From Sphingomonas sp. PAMC 26621 (GTDB taxonomy: Bacteria; Pseudomonadota; Alphaproteobacteria; Sphingomonadales; Sphingomonadaceae): DNA of 64,000 bases. The notes beneath the pieces were generated by a model. That model was not told where the DNA came from. It did no database searches and worked only from the letters and a program-made list of their open reading frames with translations. The DNA is taken from contig NZ_AIDW01000006.1 in NCBI RefSeq assembly GCF_000251145.1, positions 1 to 64,000 of the forward strand, given 5' to 3'. Below are positions 19,416-27,992 of the stretch, one piece after another. The first letter of the stretch is position 1. Every line of letters starts with the position of its first letter. Both the position numbers and the translations under genes were made by a program.

Positions 19416-21368
19416 TTACCCTCTTGATCGGTACAATGCGTCGAGCGTGCTTGGCCCTTTGCCCGTTCGCACCAGATGCGGGTAGCGAAGGCCCCCGGTC
19501 CACGTCACGGCGACGGTTCGGTAGGTCTTGCCCTGCTTGATCAGGAGCGTGATCGGCTTCCCATCGTTCTTGGCCCGCGTGATCGCGGCCTTCAGGCCAT
19601 CATCGTCATAGGCATCGCCATCGACTGCGGTGATCTTACTGCCGACGCTGAGCCCGGCCGCGAACGCCGGGCCGTTCCAGATCACCCCGGTCACTGCGCC
19701 ATCCTTGCCGATCCTCAGGCCGAGCGAGTAGCTCAAGTCGAGGGTCTCGCTGGCCTTTTCGCGCGCCGTCCAGACACGGCCAGGCTGGTCCGAATAGGTC
19801 AGCGCGTAACCACCACGCGCCAGCCCGTCGAGCGGTGGCTGCGGTGTGCGCTCATCCACGCGGGCGTGGAGGAAGCCCGCCCAGTCATAGGGTTGGACCT
19901 TGTTCAAGGCCGTGACGACATCTTCGAAGGTGTAGGTTAATTCGCCCCAATCGCGGTCGCGTACGCCAAAAAAGGCCTTGGCGAAATTGTCAAGCGAGCG
20001 CTTTCCGCCCGACTTTTCGCGGATCAGGCTGTCGGCGTCGAGCCAGATCAACTGACCTTCTTCATAATAGGCTTCATCGCGCTGGTAGCTCGGGAACGGC
20101 TCGGGTCGACGGTTGGACAGGATTTCCTCGTTGGTCGTGTCGACCAGTGGACGCCAGTTGCGCCCGACCTGCGCCGCATAAGCGGCTGCGGTCTGCGCCA
20201 GGGAATCATAGGCATCGTCGCGCGAGATCAGTCCGGCCCGGGCGGTCAGGACCTTGCCCCAGAACTGCGTCTGGCCCTCATAGACCCATAACAGGCTGTT
20301 GCGCATCGGCGTGCGGTAATCCGGCGTCCATAGATCGGCGGGCCGACGAAACTTGCCATTCCAGCTGTGGGTGTATTCGTGCGCCAGCAGATCGCGTTCG
20401 GCGACGCCGTCGTTCCAGTTGAGGAAGCTGTCCGGTGCCATCTGGTCTTCGGACGAGCGATGATGCTCGAGCCCGACACCGGTCAGCACGCGATCGCTCA
20501 GGGCGACGAGGAAATCGTAGTGACTGTAATGCTGGGCACCGTAGAGCTTGGTCGCCTGATCGACCATTGCGCGTTCGAGGGCGAGCTGTGCCGGGGCTAT
20601 GGCCAGCTGATCCGGTCGGTCGGCGACCATATTGAGCGTGACGTCGGGCGATAATTGCTCGCTACGGGCAAAGCGGCCCGCGAAGACGGGTGAATCGGCC
20701 AGCGTATCGAGCGCGACCGGCTTGTAGTGAATCGTTCCGCCCGTGGCGGGCTGAACCGGGCGCAGCGCCGTCGCGGCGGTCCAACCGGCCGGAAAGGTCG
20801 CGCTAGGCTCGACCACGATCTGACGAACGTAATGGCCGGCCGGGTACAGCATCGTCGAGATCCACTCGAGCCCAAGGAGATTGGGGGACGTCACGACCTG
20901 ACCCTGATCGGCGTCGGTCGCCGAAACGAAGTCGAACGTCACGTTGATCTCGCTTACGCCGGTCGGGACGTCGACGTGGAATGCGTACATGTCGGTCTGG
21001 TCGCGTCGCCAGGCGAGTATGCGGTTACCGGCGTGAAACGTCAGGCCGGCGACCTTGTCGATCTGGCCTTGCGGCGCATGCGCTCCCGGCAACCATTGCG
21101 GATAGAGCAGGACGATCGGCCCCGCCTTGACCGGAATGGTTTCCGACACGCGGAACACGCCATGCGCGACGTCGGTGGCATCCACGGCGATCTTTAGTGA
21201 CCCCGGATACGGCAGATCGCGCGGGGGCGGTATGCTGTCGGTTGGCAGCGTCTGTGTCGGCTTGCTCGTGCCGGTGGTCGCGGACGAATCCTGCGCGACG
21301 GCGGAAGCCGAAACGAACGGTGCAACCATCAGGAGGGAGAGGCGGGCAATCGAGGATAAGCGCAGCAT
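19416..21368 (-). CDS. M61-family glycyl aminopeptidase-like protease with PDZ domain
   Basis: A 650-residue exported protein. The ATG at 21368 is chosen because it gives a signal peptide ('LSLLMVAPFVSASAVAQ') and is preceded by AGGG; the frame is open upstream but has no signal-like sequence. The N-terminal M61 domain is followed by the zinc motif HEYTH (330-334) with third ligand Glu364 in 'WVYEGQTQFWG', and a PDZ domain near residues 540-630 ('AAGLSVGSKITAVDGDAY'). M61 proteases act in the periplasm and prefer N-terminal Gly or Ala. It is monocistronic, with a divergent chemoreceptor upstream. Confidence 0.9.
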   Translation of the reverse strand: MLRLSSIARLSLLMVAPFVSASAVAQDSSATTGTSKPTQTLPTDSIPPPRDLPYPGSLKIAVDATDVAHGVFRVSETIPVKAGPIVLLYPQWLPGAHAPQGQIDKVAGLTFHAGNRILAWRRDQTDMYAFHVDVPTGVSEINVTFDFVSATDADQGQVVTSPNLLGLEWISTMLYPAGHYVRQIVVEPSATFPAGWTAATALRPVQPATGGTIHYKPVALDTLADSPVFAGRFARSEQLSPDVTLNMVADRPDQLAIAPAQLALERAMVDQATKLYGAQHYSHYDFLVALSDRVLTGVGLEHHRSSEDQMAPDSFLNWNDGVAERDLLAHEYTHSWNGKFRRPADLWTPDYRTPMRNSLLWVYEGQTQFWGKVLTARAGLISRDDAYDSLAQTAAAYAAQVGRNWRPLVDTTNEEILSNRRPEPFPSYQRDEAYYEEGQLIWLDADSLIREKSGGKRSLDNFAKAFFGVRDRDWGELTYTFEDVVTALNKVQPYDWAGFLHARVDERTPQPPLDGLARGGYALTYSDQPGRVWTAREKASETLDLSYSLGLRIGKDGAVTGVIWNGPAFAAGLSVGSKITAVDGDAYDDDGLKAAITRAKNDGKPITLLIKQGKTYRTVAVTWTGGLRYPHLVRTGKGPSTLDALYRSRG

Positions 21369-21764
21369 TGCAAAGCCCTGCGCACGAAAAAAGACATTGT
21401 CCAGTCCCCGCTCGCCTGATCCTGCTGACCAGCCGATTGGTCTTATCGGATCTACCCCGCATAATCGTAATGCGCTGAAAACCGGGTCTTTGGCGGCGGG
21501 GCGATCGTGAAAGACAGAGGGGATGTGCCTGCGGTCCGGGCGTTGCGCGGCGTGCGCGCGCCAGCCATCTGACCCGTTCTGCCAAACTCTCCGCCAGACT
21601 TGCACCGATGCGACTGAACGAATGGCTGAAGTCGGGCATGGGTTTTGCTCCGCCAAACGTCAGCAGTTGAGTCAATCTGTTGCAAAAAGGCAAAACCTAT
21701 ATCGCCAGACGGCACCTCGAATGATTAAAACGTTGTTTATTGATGGGGCTTAAGCGGGTTTCCC
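21369..21764. other. Divergent intergenic region between protease and chemoreceptor
   Basis: It must hold the promoters of the M61 protease and the chemoreceptor. No convincing sigma-28 (FliA) box was found before the chemoreceptor, and no inverted repeat stands out. The last 60 bases are AT-richer than the surroundings. Confidence 0.4.
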
Positions 21765-23162
21765 ATGACCATGACCGCCGACGCAATCGAAATTACCGTA
21801 AAGCAGGCCGCGCGCATGTCGGGCGAACTTGGTATCCTTACACTCGATCTCCAGGCGGACATTGCCGCATTGGCAGGTCGGGTAACCGCTCAGGCAAATA
21901 CCATCGACGAGGTCGGCTCGGACGCGAACATACTTGCGGCTGACGTTGACAATGTCGCTGCTGCAGCACGCGAATCCCGCAATGACACAACTGCGGCGAA
22001 AAGCGTCATCGACGATTCGAACGCCCGTCTAAATGCTGCAATCGGCAACGTGGTCGAACTGATCGAGCAGGTTAGCCACATTCACGACGGGCTTGGCGCG
22101 TTCAACACCGCGCTGAGTGAAGTCGGATACATCAGCGCTAGCATCAATGTCATTGCGCGCCAAACCAACCTCCTTGCCCTGAATGCTACGATCGAAGCTG
22201 CGCGAGCAGGTAACGCCGGTCTGGGTTTCGCCGTTGTCGCAAGCGAGGTGAAGAAGCTCGCAGGAGAAACCACTTCCGCGACTAAGCGCATCGAACAGTC
22301 GATCGCCACGCTTGCCGTGGAGGCGGGCAGTATGCTGACGCGCATCGGGGAAGGGGTCGGAAAGGCCCAATCGGCTCATCGTGGCGCAAAAGGGATCGAA
22401 GCGTTGGTCAGTCAATTGCGGGAGCTGATGCAGGGATTAGAGCGTAATGGCGACAGTGTCGCTGACCGCGTCGATTCCATGGTGCACGCCGTTGATCGCG
22501 TCCGCGCGGGCCTGGACGCCCTTACCGGTACGTCTACCCAAAATGCGACTGGGCTTCAGCAGCTTGCGAGCCGCGTGAGCGTCGTAAGTAACGACACAAA
22601 CGCTATGTTGCAGATGCTGGCGGAGAGTGGAGCGGACATGCCAGACTCTCCGTACATCAACTTTGGTCTGCAAGTCGCGCGTTCGGTCGGCGAGGCCGCT
22701 ACGGCGGCGATCGCCTCGGGCGAGATCGACTTGGCAACGATGTTGAGCGATACTTACGCTCCGGTGCAGGAGAGCGATCCGCCGCTGTTCACGCATCCTG
22801 CTCAGGCACTGCTCACACGCTTGGCTCGACCCCATCAAGAGAACGCGCGGCAGCTTCCCGGCTTTTTTGGAATGAGTTTCACCGACCGAAACTGTTTCGG
22901 CGCGGTGGCTATGCCGGAACGCTCGCTTCCTCAACAGAAGGGCAATCGACCATGGAACGCGGAATATTCGCGAGCAGGTTTAATCTATACCTATCCCGAG
23001 ACCCGGATTCAGGTCCGCACCGCGACGCCATTTTGTCTGAAAGCGTATCGGCGTCCGCTTACTAGCGGTGGAGTTGTATTATTGAAGCAAGTGATTGCCT
23101 CGATATGGGTGGCCGGCCGACATTGGGGCATCCTGCAGCTCGCTTATGAAAATCAAGGCTGA
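21765..23162 (+). CDS. Soluble methyl-accepting chemotaxis protein
   Basis: This 465-residue protein has no transmembrane segment. Residues 1 to about 290 are a coiled-coil signalling domain whose hairpin tip reads '[20 protein letters not shown]' followed by '[17 protein letters not shown]' (about 128-170), the part that docks CheA and CheW. The C-terminal part (about 340-465) has '[15 protein letters not shown]', '[11 protein letters not shown]' and '[15 protein letters not shown]', a pattern seen at the sensory end of many soluble receptors of alphaproteobacteria. It probably senses an internal or energy-related cue. No che or flagellar genes are nearby, so it is an orphan receptor. Confidence 0.88.
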   Translation: MTMTADAIEITVKQAARMSGELGILTLDLQADIAALAGRVTAQANTIDEVGSDANILAADVDNVAAAARESRNDTTAAKSVIDDSNARLNAAIGNVVELIEQVSHIHDGLGAFNTALSEVGYISASINVIARQTNLLALNATIEAARAGNAGLGFAVVASEVKKLAGETTSATKRIEQSIATLAVEAGSMLTRIGEGVGKAQSAHRGAKGIEALVSQLRELMQGLERNGDSVADRVDSMVHAVDRVRAGLDALTGTSTQNATGLQQLASRVSVVSNDTNAMLQMLAESGADMPDSPYINFGLQVARSVGEAATAAIASGEIDLATMLSDTYAPVQESDPPLFTHPAQALLTRLARPHQENARQLPGFFGMSFTDRNCFGAVAMPERSLPQQKGNRPWNAEYSRAGLIYTYPETRIQVRTATPFCLKAYRRPLTSGGVVLLKQVIASIWVAGRHWGILQLAYENQG

Positions 23163-23516
23163 CGCCGAATATCGCACATCACGCGTCAGCGCGCCGTCGG
23201 GCCGCTTTCAGCGGTGCGGCTAGACCGCCACTCCGTCTCGCCTAAAAAGACACGTGCTCCGTACGGTTTTCAATGACGGGCGCATAACCTGAATCAATGA
23301 CCGGTTCCGGTTCGCGCTACGGCGCTGTTGGATGATCGGCATTCGGTCACCGCAGACGCGGCCGTCGAAAAGCAGCTTGAATAGGTAAGTCTCGGATTTT
23401 CGGCTCTGTGGCCGGCATTCCATTCGCATTTTCCGTGCCTGGGCTATCCTTGCATCAGTTTAGGAACCAGTGGTCGAATCCATGCGCTCCGGGCGCCGCC
23501 ACCGAAGGAAACAGCG
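23163..23516. other. Intergenic region, no gene seen
   Basis: No open frame here shows family motifs. A GGAAC at 23463-23467 resembles the -35 half of an EcfG general-stress promoter, 50 bases before the next start, but the -10 half (CGTT) is not convincing. Confidence 0.35.
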
Positions 23517-23942
23517 ATGGATGAGTTTGCACGGATGATGAGTATGGAGGGTGTGCGTCCTCTCGATCAATTGAAAGAAAAGTCCCGCCGTCTGGTCAAA
23601 CAGCCGTCTCCAGTCTCTAGCCAGGCGATAGTGACACCGCCGGAATTGGGGCAAGGTGGCCACGCATGGGTTACCGGACCACGTGCTCGTACTGCGCTTG
23701 AGACGGCGCTGGAGCGCCTTGCCAACGAGATCCGGAATGGACGGCGTGGCTGGGCAACCGGCATTCTTCAGGATGGCAGAACGGTCACGCTGCCTGCCTC
23801 GTCAGGAGCGGCATCGCTGCTTGGAACCGCAGATCGCCAATCGCTGCGCCTTATGATTGTCGGCGGCGACGGCTGGACCTTCGTAATGCATCCGCTGATG
23901 GGAGTCGCTACGCTCGATGATGATCCTGCTGAATCGGAATGA
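23517..23942 (+). CDS. Hypothetical protein, 141 residues
   Basis: I do not recognise a family. The protein has a charged N-terminal third ('MDEFARMMSMEGVRPLDQLKEKSRR'-type helix, shortened here) and a C-terminal half with regular hydrophobic spacing ('RQSLRLMIVGGDGWTF', 'HPLMGVATLD'). It has no signal peptide, membrane segment or cysteine. Third-position GC bias is moderate, which supports coding. The start follows GGAAACAGCG, a weak ribosome-binding site. Confidence 0.55.
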   Translation: MDEFARMMSMEGVRPLDQLKEKSRRLVKQPSPVSSQAIVTPPELGQGGHAWVTGPRARTALETALERLANEIRNGRRGWATGILQDGRTVTLPASSGAASLLGTADRQSLRLMIVGGDGWTFVMHPLMGVATLDDDPAESE

Positions 23943-24032
23943 ACGCGCGTCCGAAAACGACTGCGAGTGGCGTGTTCCGAAAAATTGCAACGGGTTTGAG
24001 TGCGAACAGCGGCCGGGAGCGCGGGTTTGGAA

Positions 24033-24698
24033 CTACCAGGTCCCCTCGTTCATCCGGCGCTGACGTTCGGCCTCCGCCGCACTGGTGCTGGGGTGAGGAT
24101 GCTCGACAGTGGGAATCGGACCAGACGGTGCCCAGCGCGTGACGATCACACCTTTTTCGCCAACCTGATGTTCGAGCAGCCGCATTGAGACTGAAGGCGT
24201 GCCATCGTTGAATATCCGCTTGCCGGTCCCGAGAATGACGGGAAAAGTCATGAGCACCAGCTCGTCGATCAAACCGGCTTCGAGCAATGGCGGGTAGAGC
24301 GTAGACGAGCCCTGGATTAGCAAGTCGGGTCCGTTGCTCTCCTTCAGCGTGCGGATTGCGGCAATGCTGTTCACGCGATAGCTGTTTGCCCAGCCAAGCT
24401 GCTGGTTGCCATGCGTCACGACATACTTGTCAGCAGCGCTTAGGGCACCCCCCATGTCCGCCATCTCGCCTTCCACGAACGGCCAATAAGCCGCGAAAAT
24501 GTCGTACGTTCGCCGACCTAATAGGAGTGCGTAAGGCGGTTTGAACAGCTCACCTAGCACCGGATTTATCACATCGTCGCCTATCCCGAATACCCAGCCG
24601 CCCTGATCGAAGTCTCCGGTTCGATCCTCTGTTGGCCCCCCGGGAGCCTGTATAACACCGTCAAGCGATACGAACGCTGCGCCAGTCAACTTACGCAT
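24033..24698 (-). CDS. Dihydrofolate reductase-like (RibD C-terminal) family protein
   Basis: A 221-residue protein of the RibD_C/YwjB class. It opens with 'MRKLTGAAFVSLDGVIQAPGG', contains 'LLLGRRTYDIFAAYWP' and ends the fold with 'DLLIQGSSTLYPPLLEAGLIDELVL' and 'PVILGTGKRIF'. These proteins keep the NADPH-binding DHFR fold but usually act outside riboflavin synthesis, with unknown substrates. AAGGA eight bases before the ATG at 24698 supports the start. The last 25 residues are a charged extension. Confidence 0.85.
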   Translation of the reverse strand: MRKLTGAAFVSLDGVIQAPGGPTEDRTGDFDQGGWVFGIGDDVINPVLGELFKPPYALLLGRRTYDIFAAYWPFVEGEMADMGGALSAADKYVVTHGNQQLGWANSYRVNSIAAIRTLKESNGPDLLIQGSSTLYPPLLEAGLIDELVLMTFPVILGTGKRIFNDGTPSVSMRLLEHQVGEKGVIVTRWAPSGPIPTVEHPHPSTSAAEAERQRRMNEGTW

Positions 24699-25144
24699 GG
24701 ATCAAATCCTTTCGGTGGACGCCCTGACAATCTCTGTTCTCGACTGGAACATGTCGAGCGGCACGTGTTCAATCGCCGCTCCGTCGAACCTGACAGATTT
24801 GTCGAGATGAGGGAGTGACTAAGGCGGCTGAACGTCAGCGACTTGGCCGATTGCGTTATCGCAGCCGCTCGTTCCCACGGATAGGCCGTCGGCCAGCCGG
24901 TTGAAGCGGCTCGTGCAACACCTGTTTTCCCGCGGCACTTCCTATCCCTTCATTCCGAAGCGTAAGAATGCCGGACCCGGCATAGCGGACGTCTCGTTCG
25001 AACGTCTGGCGGGAGCAGTTGGCCAGGGACCGGCCGTGGCGAAGCTTTCAGGGTTGAAAGGGCCACGGGACAAATCACTGGCGACATCACGACTATGGTA
25101 AAGGCCTGAGACGCCAGCACGGAAGCGTGATCGCCGGCGATCAA

Positions 25145-25330
25145 ATCAATGAAGTCGGAATATTCAAAGAATATAGAATGGTATTATCTTTTTTGCGCGT
25201 AGATACCTCTACCTTCGATGAATTGCTGAAAATGAATTCCGGGATTGTAAAAATTTTTAAGAGCATCGATATAATTATAAACCATCATCTATTTTAAATA
25301 GGTACCACCTAAAACCATGCTCCTCATGTT
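25145..25330. promoter_or_regulatory. AT-rich tract upstream of the MucR-like gene
   Basis: Within an otherwise GC-rich window this stretch contains runs such as TTATCTTTTTT, GTAAAAATTTTTAAG and ATAATTATAAACC. MucR/Ros proteins of alphaproteobacteria bind AT-rich, T-A-step-rich sites and repress their own promoters, so this is a plausible autoregulatory site. The remainder of the gap (24699-25144) shows no gene. Confidence 0.5.
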
Positions 25331-25399
25331 TTGGAACAGATCACGTTGGAGGCGAGTTTGCGGTATTCCGATTTAATCGCCGTCTTGAAGGAAACTGAA

Positions 25400-25897
25400 T
25401 TGACTGAAGAAACTACCAACGCCGTTGAATTAGCGACCGAATTGACGATGGCATGGCTGTCGAACCCGAATACGCGCACTTCTGCAGAGGACGTCCCGGC
25501 ATTCCTGAAGTCGATGCATGACGCAGTGATCGGTCTTTCGACTGCGCCGACCGAAGCTCCGACCAAGGGCGCCGCTGCCGAATTTACTGGTGCGGTCACA
25601 GCGAGGAAGTCGCTGGCAAATCCCGACGTGATTATCTCGATGATCGACGGCAAGCCCTACAAGACACTGACTCGGCATCTCTCCACCAACGGTTTGACGG
25701 CTGCCGAATATCGCGCGCGCTATGGCTTGAAGCCCGATTATCCCACGACGGCACCGTCTTATTCGGCAATGCGTCGTGATATGGCGAAGAAGATCGGTCT
25801 TGGTCGAAAGCCGGGCCAGAAAGCCCCTGCCAAGGCAGCGATTCCCGTAACGGCGCCGAAGCGTGGTCGCCCCGCGAAAGTAGTCGAGCCTGCCTGA
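25400..25897 (+). CDS. MucR/Ros-family DNA-binding protein lacking zinc ligands
   Basis: A 165-residue protein with the MucR N-terminal oligomerisation region ('VELATELTMAWLSNPNTR') and DNA-binding domain 'TRHLSTNGLTAAEYRARYGL' followed by 'DYPTTAPSYS' and 'AKKIGLGRKPG'. Aligned with Ros, the two Cys ligands of CxxC become S-M-I-D and the second His becomes Asn, leaving only His of RHL. Zinc-free members are known in Mesorhizobium. The C terminus is basic and proline/alanine-rich. The start is a TTG at 25400 with GAAGGA upstream, giving the family N terminus 'TEETTNAVELATELT'; a TTG at 25331 would add 23 residues that do not look like MucR. Likely an H-NS-like global regulator. Confidence 0.85.
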   Translation: MTEETTNAVELATELTMAWLSNPNTRTSAEDVPAFLKSMHDAVIGLSTAPTEAPTKGAAAEFTGAVTARKSLANPDVIISMIDGKPYKTLTRHLSTNGLTAAEYRARYGLKPDYPTTAPSYSAMRRDMAKKIGLGRKPGQKAPAKAAIPVTAPKRGRPAKVVEPA

Positions 25898-26450
25898 AGC
25901 GTCCGGCGGCGAGCATACTGATCATGTTCGCCGCCGTTCAATCGATCGTTGAATGAAGATAACCATCCGATGTTACGCGGAAAAAGGGCTCTGGCAGGAA
26001 TGGCCCAAGCTACGCCATCGTTGAAAGACGGCCTTGAGTCCGCTGTGCACTTTTCCTAGTTCGAACCCACAGTCGATTGGTCGGTAAAATTGCCGTCCCC
26101 CTTATGAACGAATGAGGAGGGCGTTCGACCGACAGACTATGGCCCGGAACTGACAGGCGTCGCAGCTACGGCAGACCTCCTCAGAAGCTCCAAGTCTGAG
26201 AAACCAGTGCGTCGATGCACGCTTCTCGGGAATACGCGATGGCAAGACCCGACGCGCGTGATCCAGCCATTTCAGATGGAGCGTGTGCTCGCTGCTCTGC
26301 CTGTTGATTGCGCCGGAGTACCGCATACTGTCTCTCGCGTATCGCCGCTGCCGAACTGAGATGCTCAAATACATCGGCACATGAGAAAGGTCGAAGGCAG
26401 CCAAGTGCGCGTTTGCGCGTTGCTGCACCGCACCATTTGGACGTTATCTT
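25898..26450. other. Intergenic region, no gene supported
   Basis: Minus-strand frames of about 100 codons occur at 26102-26498 but lack motifs and have poor codon bias. It probably contains the promoter of the MFS gene and the end of the mucR transcript. Confidence 0.4.
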
Positions 26451-27668
26451 ATGCCTATCCCTGCGCCCGACCGGCCTGCATCGGTCGGGCTGATCCATTT
26501 TGCCCTGGCGCTCGGCGGCTTTGCGATCGGTGTGACCGAATTCGCAACCATGAGCCTGCTACCGTACATGTCGCGTGGGTTGCACATCGACGAACCGACG
26601 GGCGGGAACGTCATCAGTGTCTATGCGCTTGGCGTCGTGGTGGGCGCGCCGTTGCTGACCGTGTTGGGCGCCCGCCTCAGCCGCCGTACGCTTCTGATCG
26701 TGCTGATGTCGCTTTTTGCCGTCGCCAACGGCCTGAGCGCGCTGGCTCCATCCTACCACGCGATGCTTGTCTTCCGATTCCTCAGTGGTTTGCCGCACGG
26801 GGCCTATTTCGGCATCGCATCCCTGGTCGCCGCATCGCTCGTCGCCCCGGAAAAGCGCACGCAAGCTGTGGGGCGCGTGATGCTCGGGCTGACGACCGCC
26901 ACCATCATCGGTGTGCCCTTTGCCAATTGGCTCGGGCAGGCGGCCGGCTGGCGTTGGGGGTTCAGCGTCGTGACCGTGTGCGCGTTCTCGACCGTAGTGC
27001 TGGTGCTGGCGGTCGTCCCGCGCGACCGCCCCGACGCCGGTGCCAGTCCGCTGCGGGAACTGGGCGCGTTGCGCCGTCCGCAAGTGTGGCTGACGCTCGG
27101 CATCGGCGCGATCGGCTTTGGCGGGTTGTTCGCGGTCTATACTTATCTCGCGTCCACGCTGATCGAGGTGACCGACGTGCGACCGACGGTGGTGCCGCTG
27201 GTGCTCGCTGTGTTCGGGATCGGCATGACAGCGGGCAATCTGATCGTCCCGCGCTTCGCCGACCGTGCGCTGATGCCGACGGCGGGCGCATTGCTGCTGT
27301 GGAGCGCGGCGTCGCTCGCGATCTACACCGTGGCAGCACACCACTTGTGGTCGATCGTCCTGGCGGTGTTCGCGATCGGGCTCGGCGGTGCGCTCGGCAC
27401 GGTGTTGCAGACTCGGCTAATGGATGTGGCGGAGGAAGCACAAGGGTTGGCCGCGGCGCTCAACCACTCCGCGTTCAACACCGCCAATGCGCTCGGACCA
27501 TGGCTTGCCGGGATGGTGGTGGCAGCCGGATACGGCTGGACTGCCACCGGCTGGGTGGGATGTGCGTTGGCGCTGGGTGGTCTTGCCGTCTGGGCGGTCG
27601 CCTTGCTCTGGACAATCCCGGATCGCCGCCAGCGATCCATAAGCGGATCGAGCGGGGCGGTGGCGTGA
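26451..27668 (+). CDS. MFS transporter, AraJ/YdhP-like drug or sugar efflux protein
   Basis: A 405-residue, 12-helix major facilitator of the DHA1 type. The first helix region 'ALALGGFAIGVTEFATMSLLPYMSRGL' (G-x-x-E-F) is typical of AraJ/SotB/YdhP proteins, and the loop after helix 2 reads 'LGARLSRRTLLI'. The helix 4-5 region 'RFLSGLPHGAYFGIASLVAASL' fits motif B/C patterns. It probably exports small molecules by proton antiport. The stop overlaps the GTG of a degraded second transporter, so the two were once translated together. Confidence 0.88.
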   Translation: MPIPAPDRPASVGLIHFALALGGFAIGVTEFATMSLLPYMSRGLHIDEPTGGNVISVYALGVVVGAPLLTVLGARLSRRTLLIVLMSLFAVANGLSALAPSYHAMLVFRFLSGLPHGAYFGIASLVAASLVAPEKRTQAVGRVMLGLTTATIIGVPFANWLGQAAGWRWGFSVVTVCAFSTVVLVLAVVPRDRPDAGASPLRELGALRRPQVWLTLGIGAIGFGGLFAVYTYLASTLIEVTDVRPTVVPLVLAVFGIGMTAGNLIVPRFADRALMPTAGALLLWSAASLAIYTVAAHHLWSIVLAVFAIGLGGALGTVLQTRLMDVAEEAQGLAAALNHSAFNTANALGPWLAGMVVAAGYGWTATGWVGCALALGGLAVWAVALLWTIPDRRQRSISGSSGAVA

Positions 27669-27874
27669 GCGAAATTCTCGCGCCACCCACGGTACGCCGC
27701 CAGTTCGTCCTTGCGGGCGTAATGGCGGGGTCGTTCATGAAAGCGATCGAAGCGACGATCGTGGCCATCGCGATGCCGCAAAACGCTGGGCAACTCCTCG
27801 ACCGGCGGCCAGAGAGCGGCCATGCGCCCGAACTTAACGAATGGCCGTCCGGGGAAGGGACGGGGTTGGCGTGA
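27665..27874 (+). pseudogene. N-terminal stub of an EmrB-type (DHA2) MFS transporter
   Basis: From a GTG overlapping the previous stop, the frame reads 'SEILAPPTVRRQFVLAGVMA' then 'GSFMKAIEATIVAIAMP', which matches the first helix of 14-helix EmrB-family exporters (L-D-x-T-I-V-N-V-A-L-P pattern). After that, near 27777, the sequence loses all similarity and stops at 27874. Some 450 or more residues are missing. It is a deletion remnant, so the pair with the upstream MFS gene is no longer functional. Confidence 0.65.
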
Positions 27875-27992
27875 ATGACCGCATCTGGGTCCAGCCGGTC
27901 TTGGAAGCGGGCGGTCTGTGATGGGCGAGGTTTGGCATTGAGGCGCCGAAAATGATCCCTGCGTGTGCCTCCGTATCCGGTTGCCCGGAGCG

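Noticed and set aside
26102..26498. Overlapping minus-strand frames upstream of the MFS gene
   Set aside because: No motif, no ribosome-binding site and low third-position bias.
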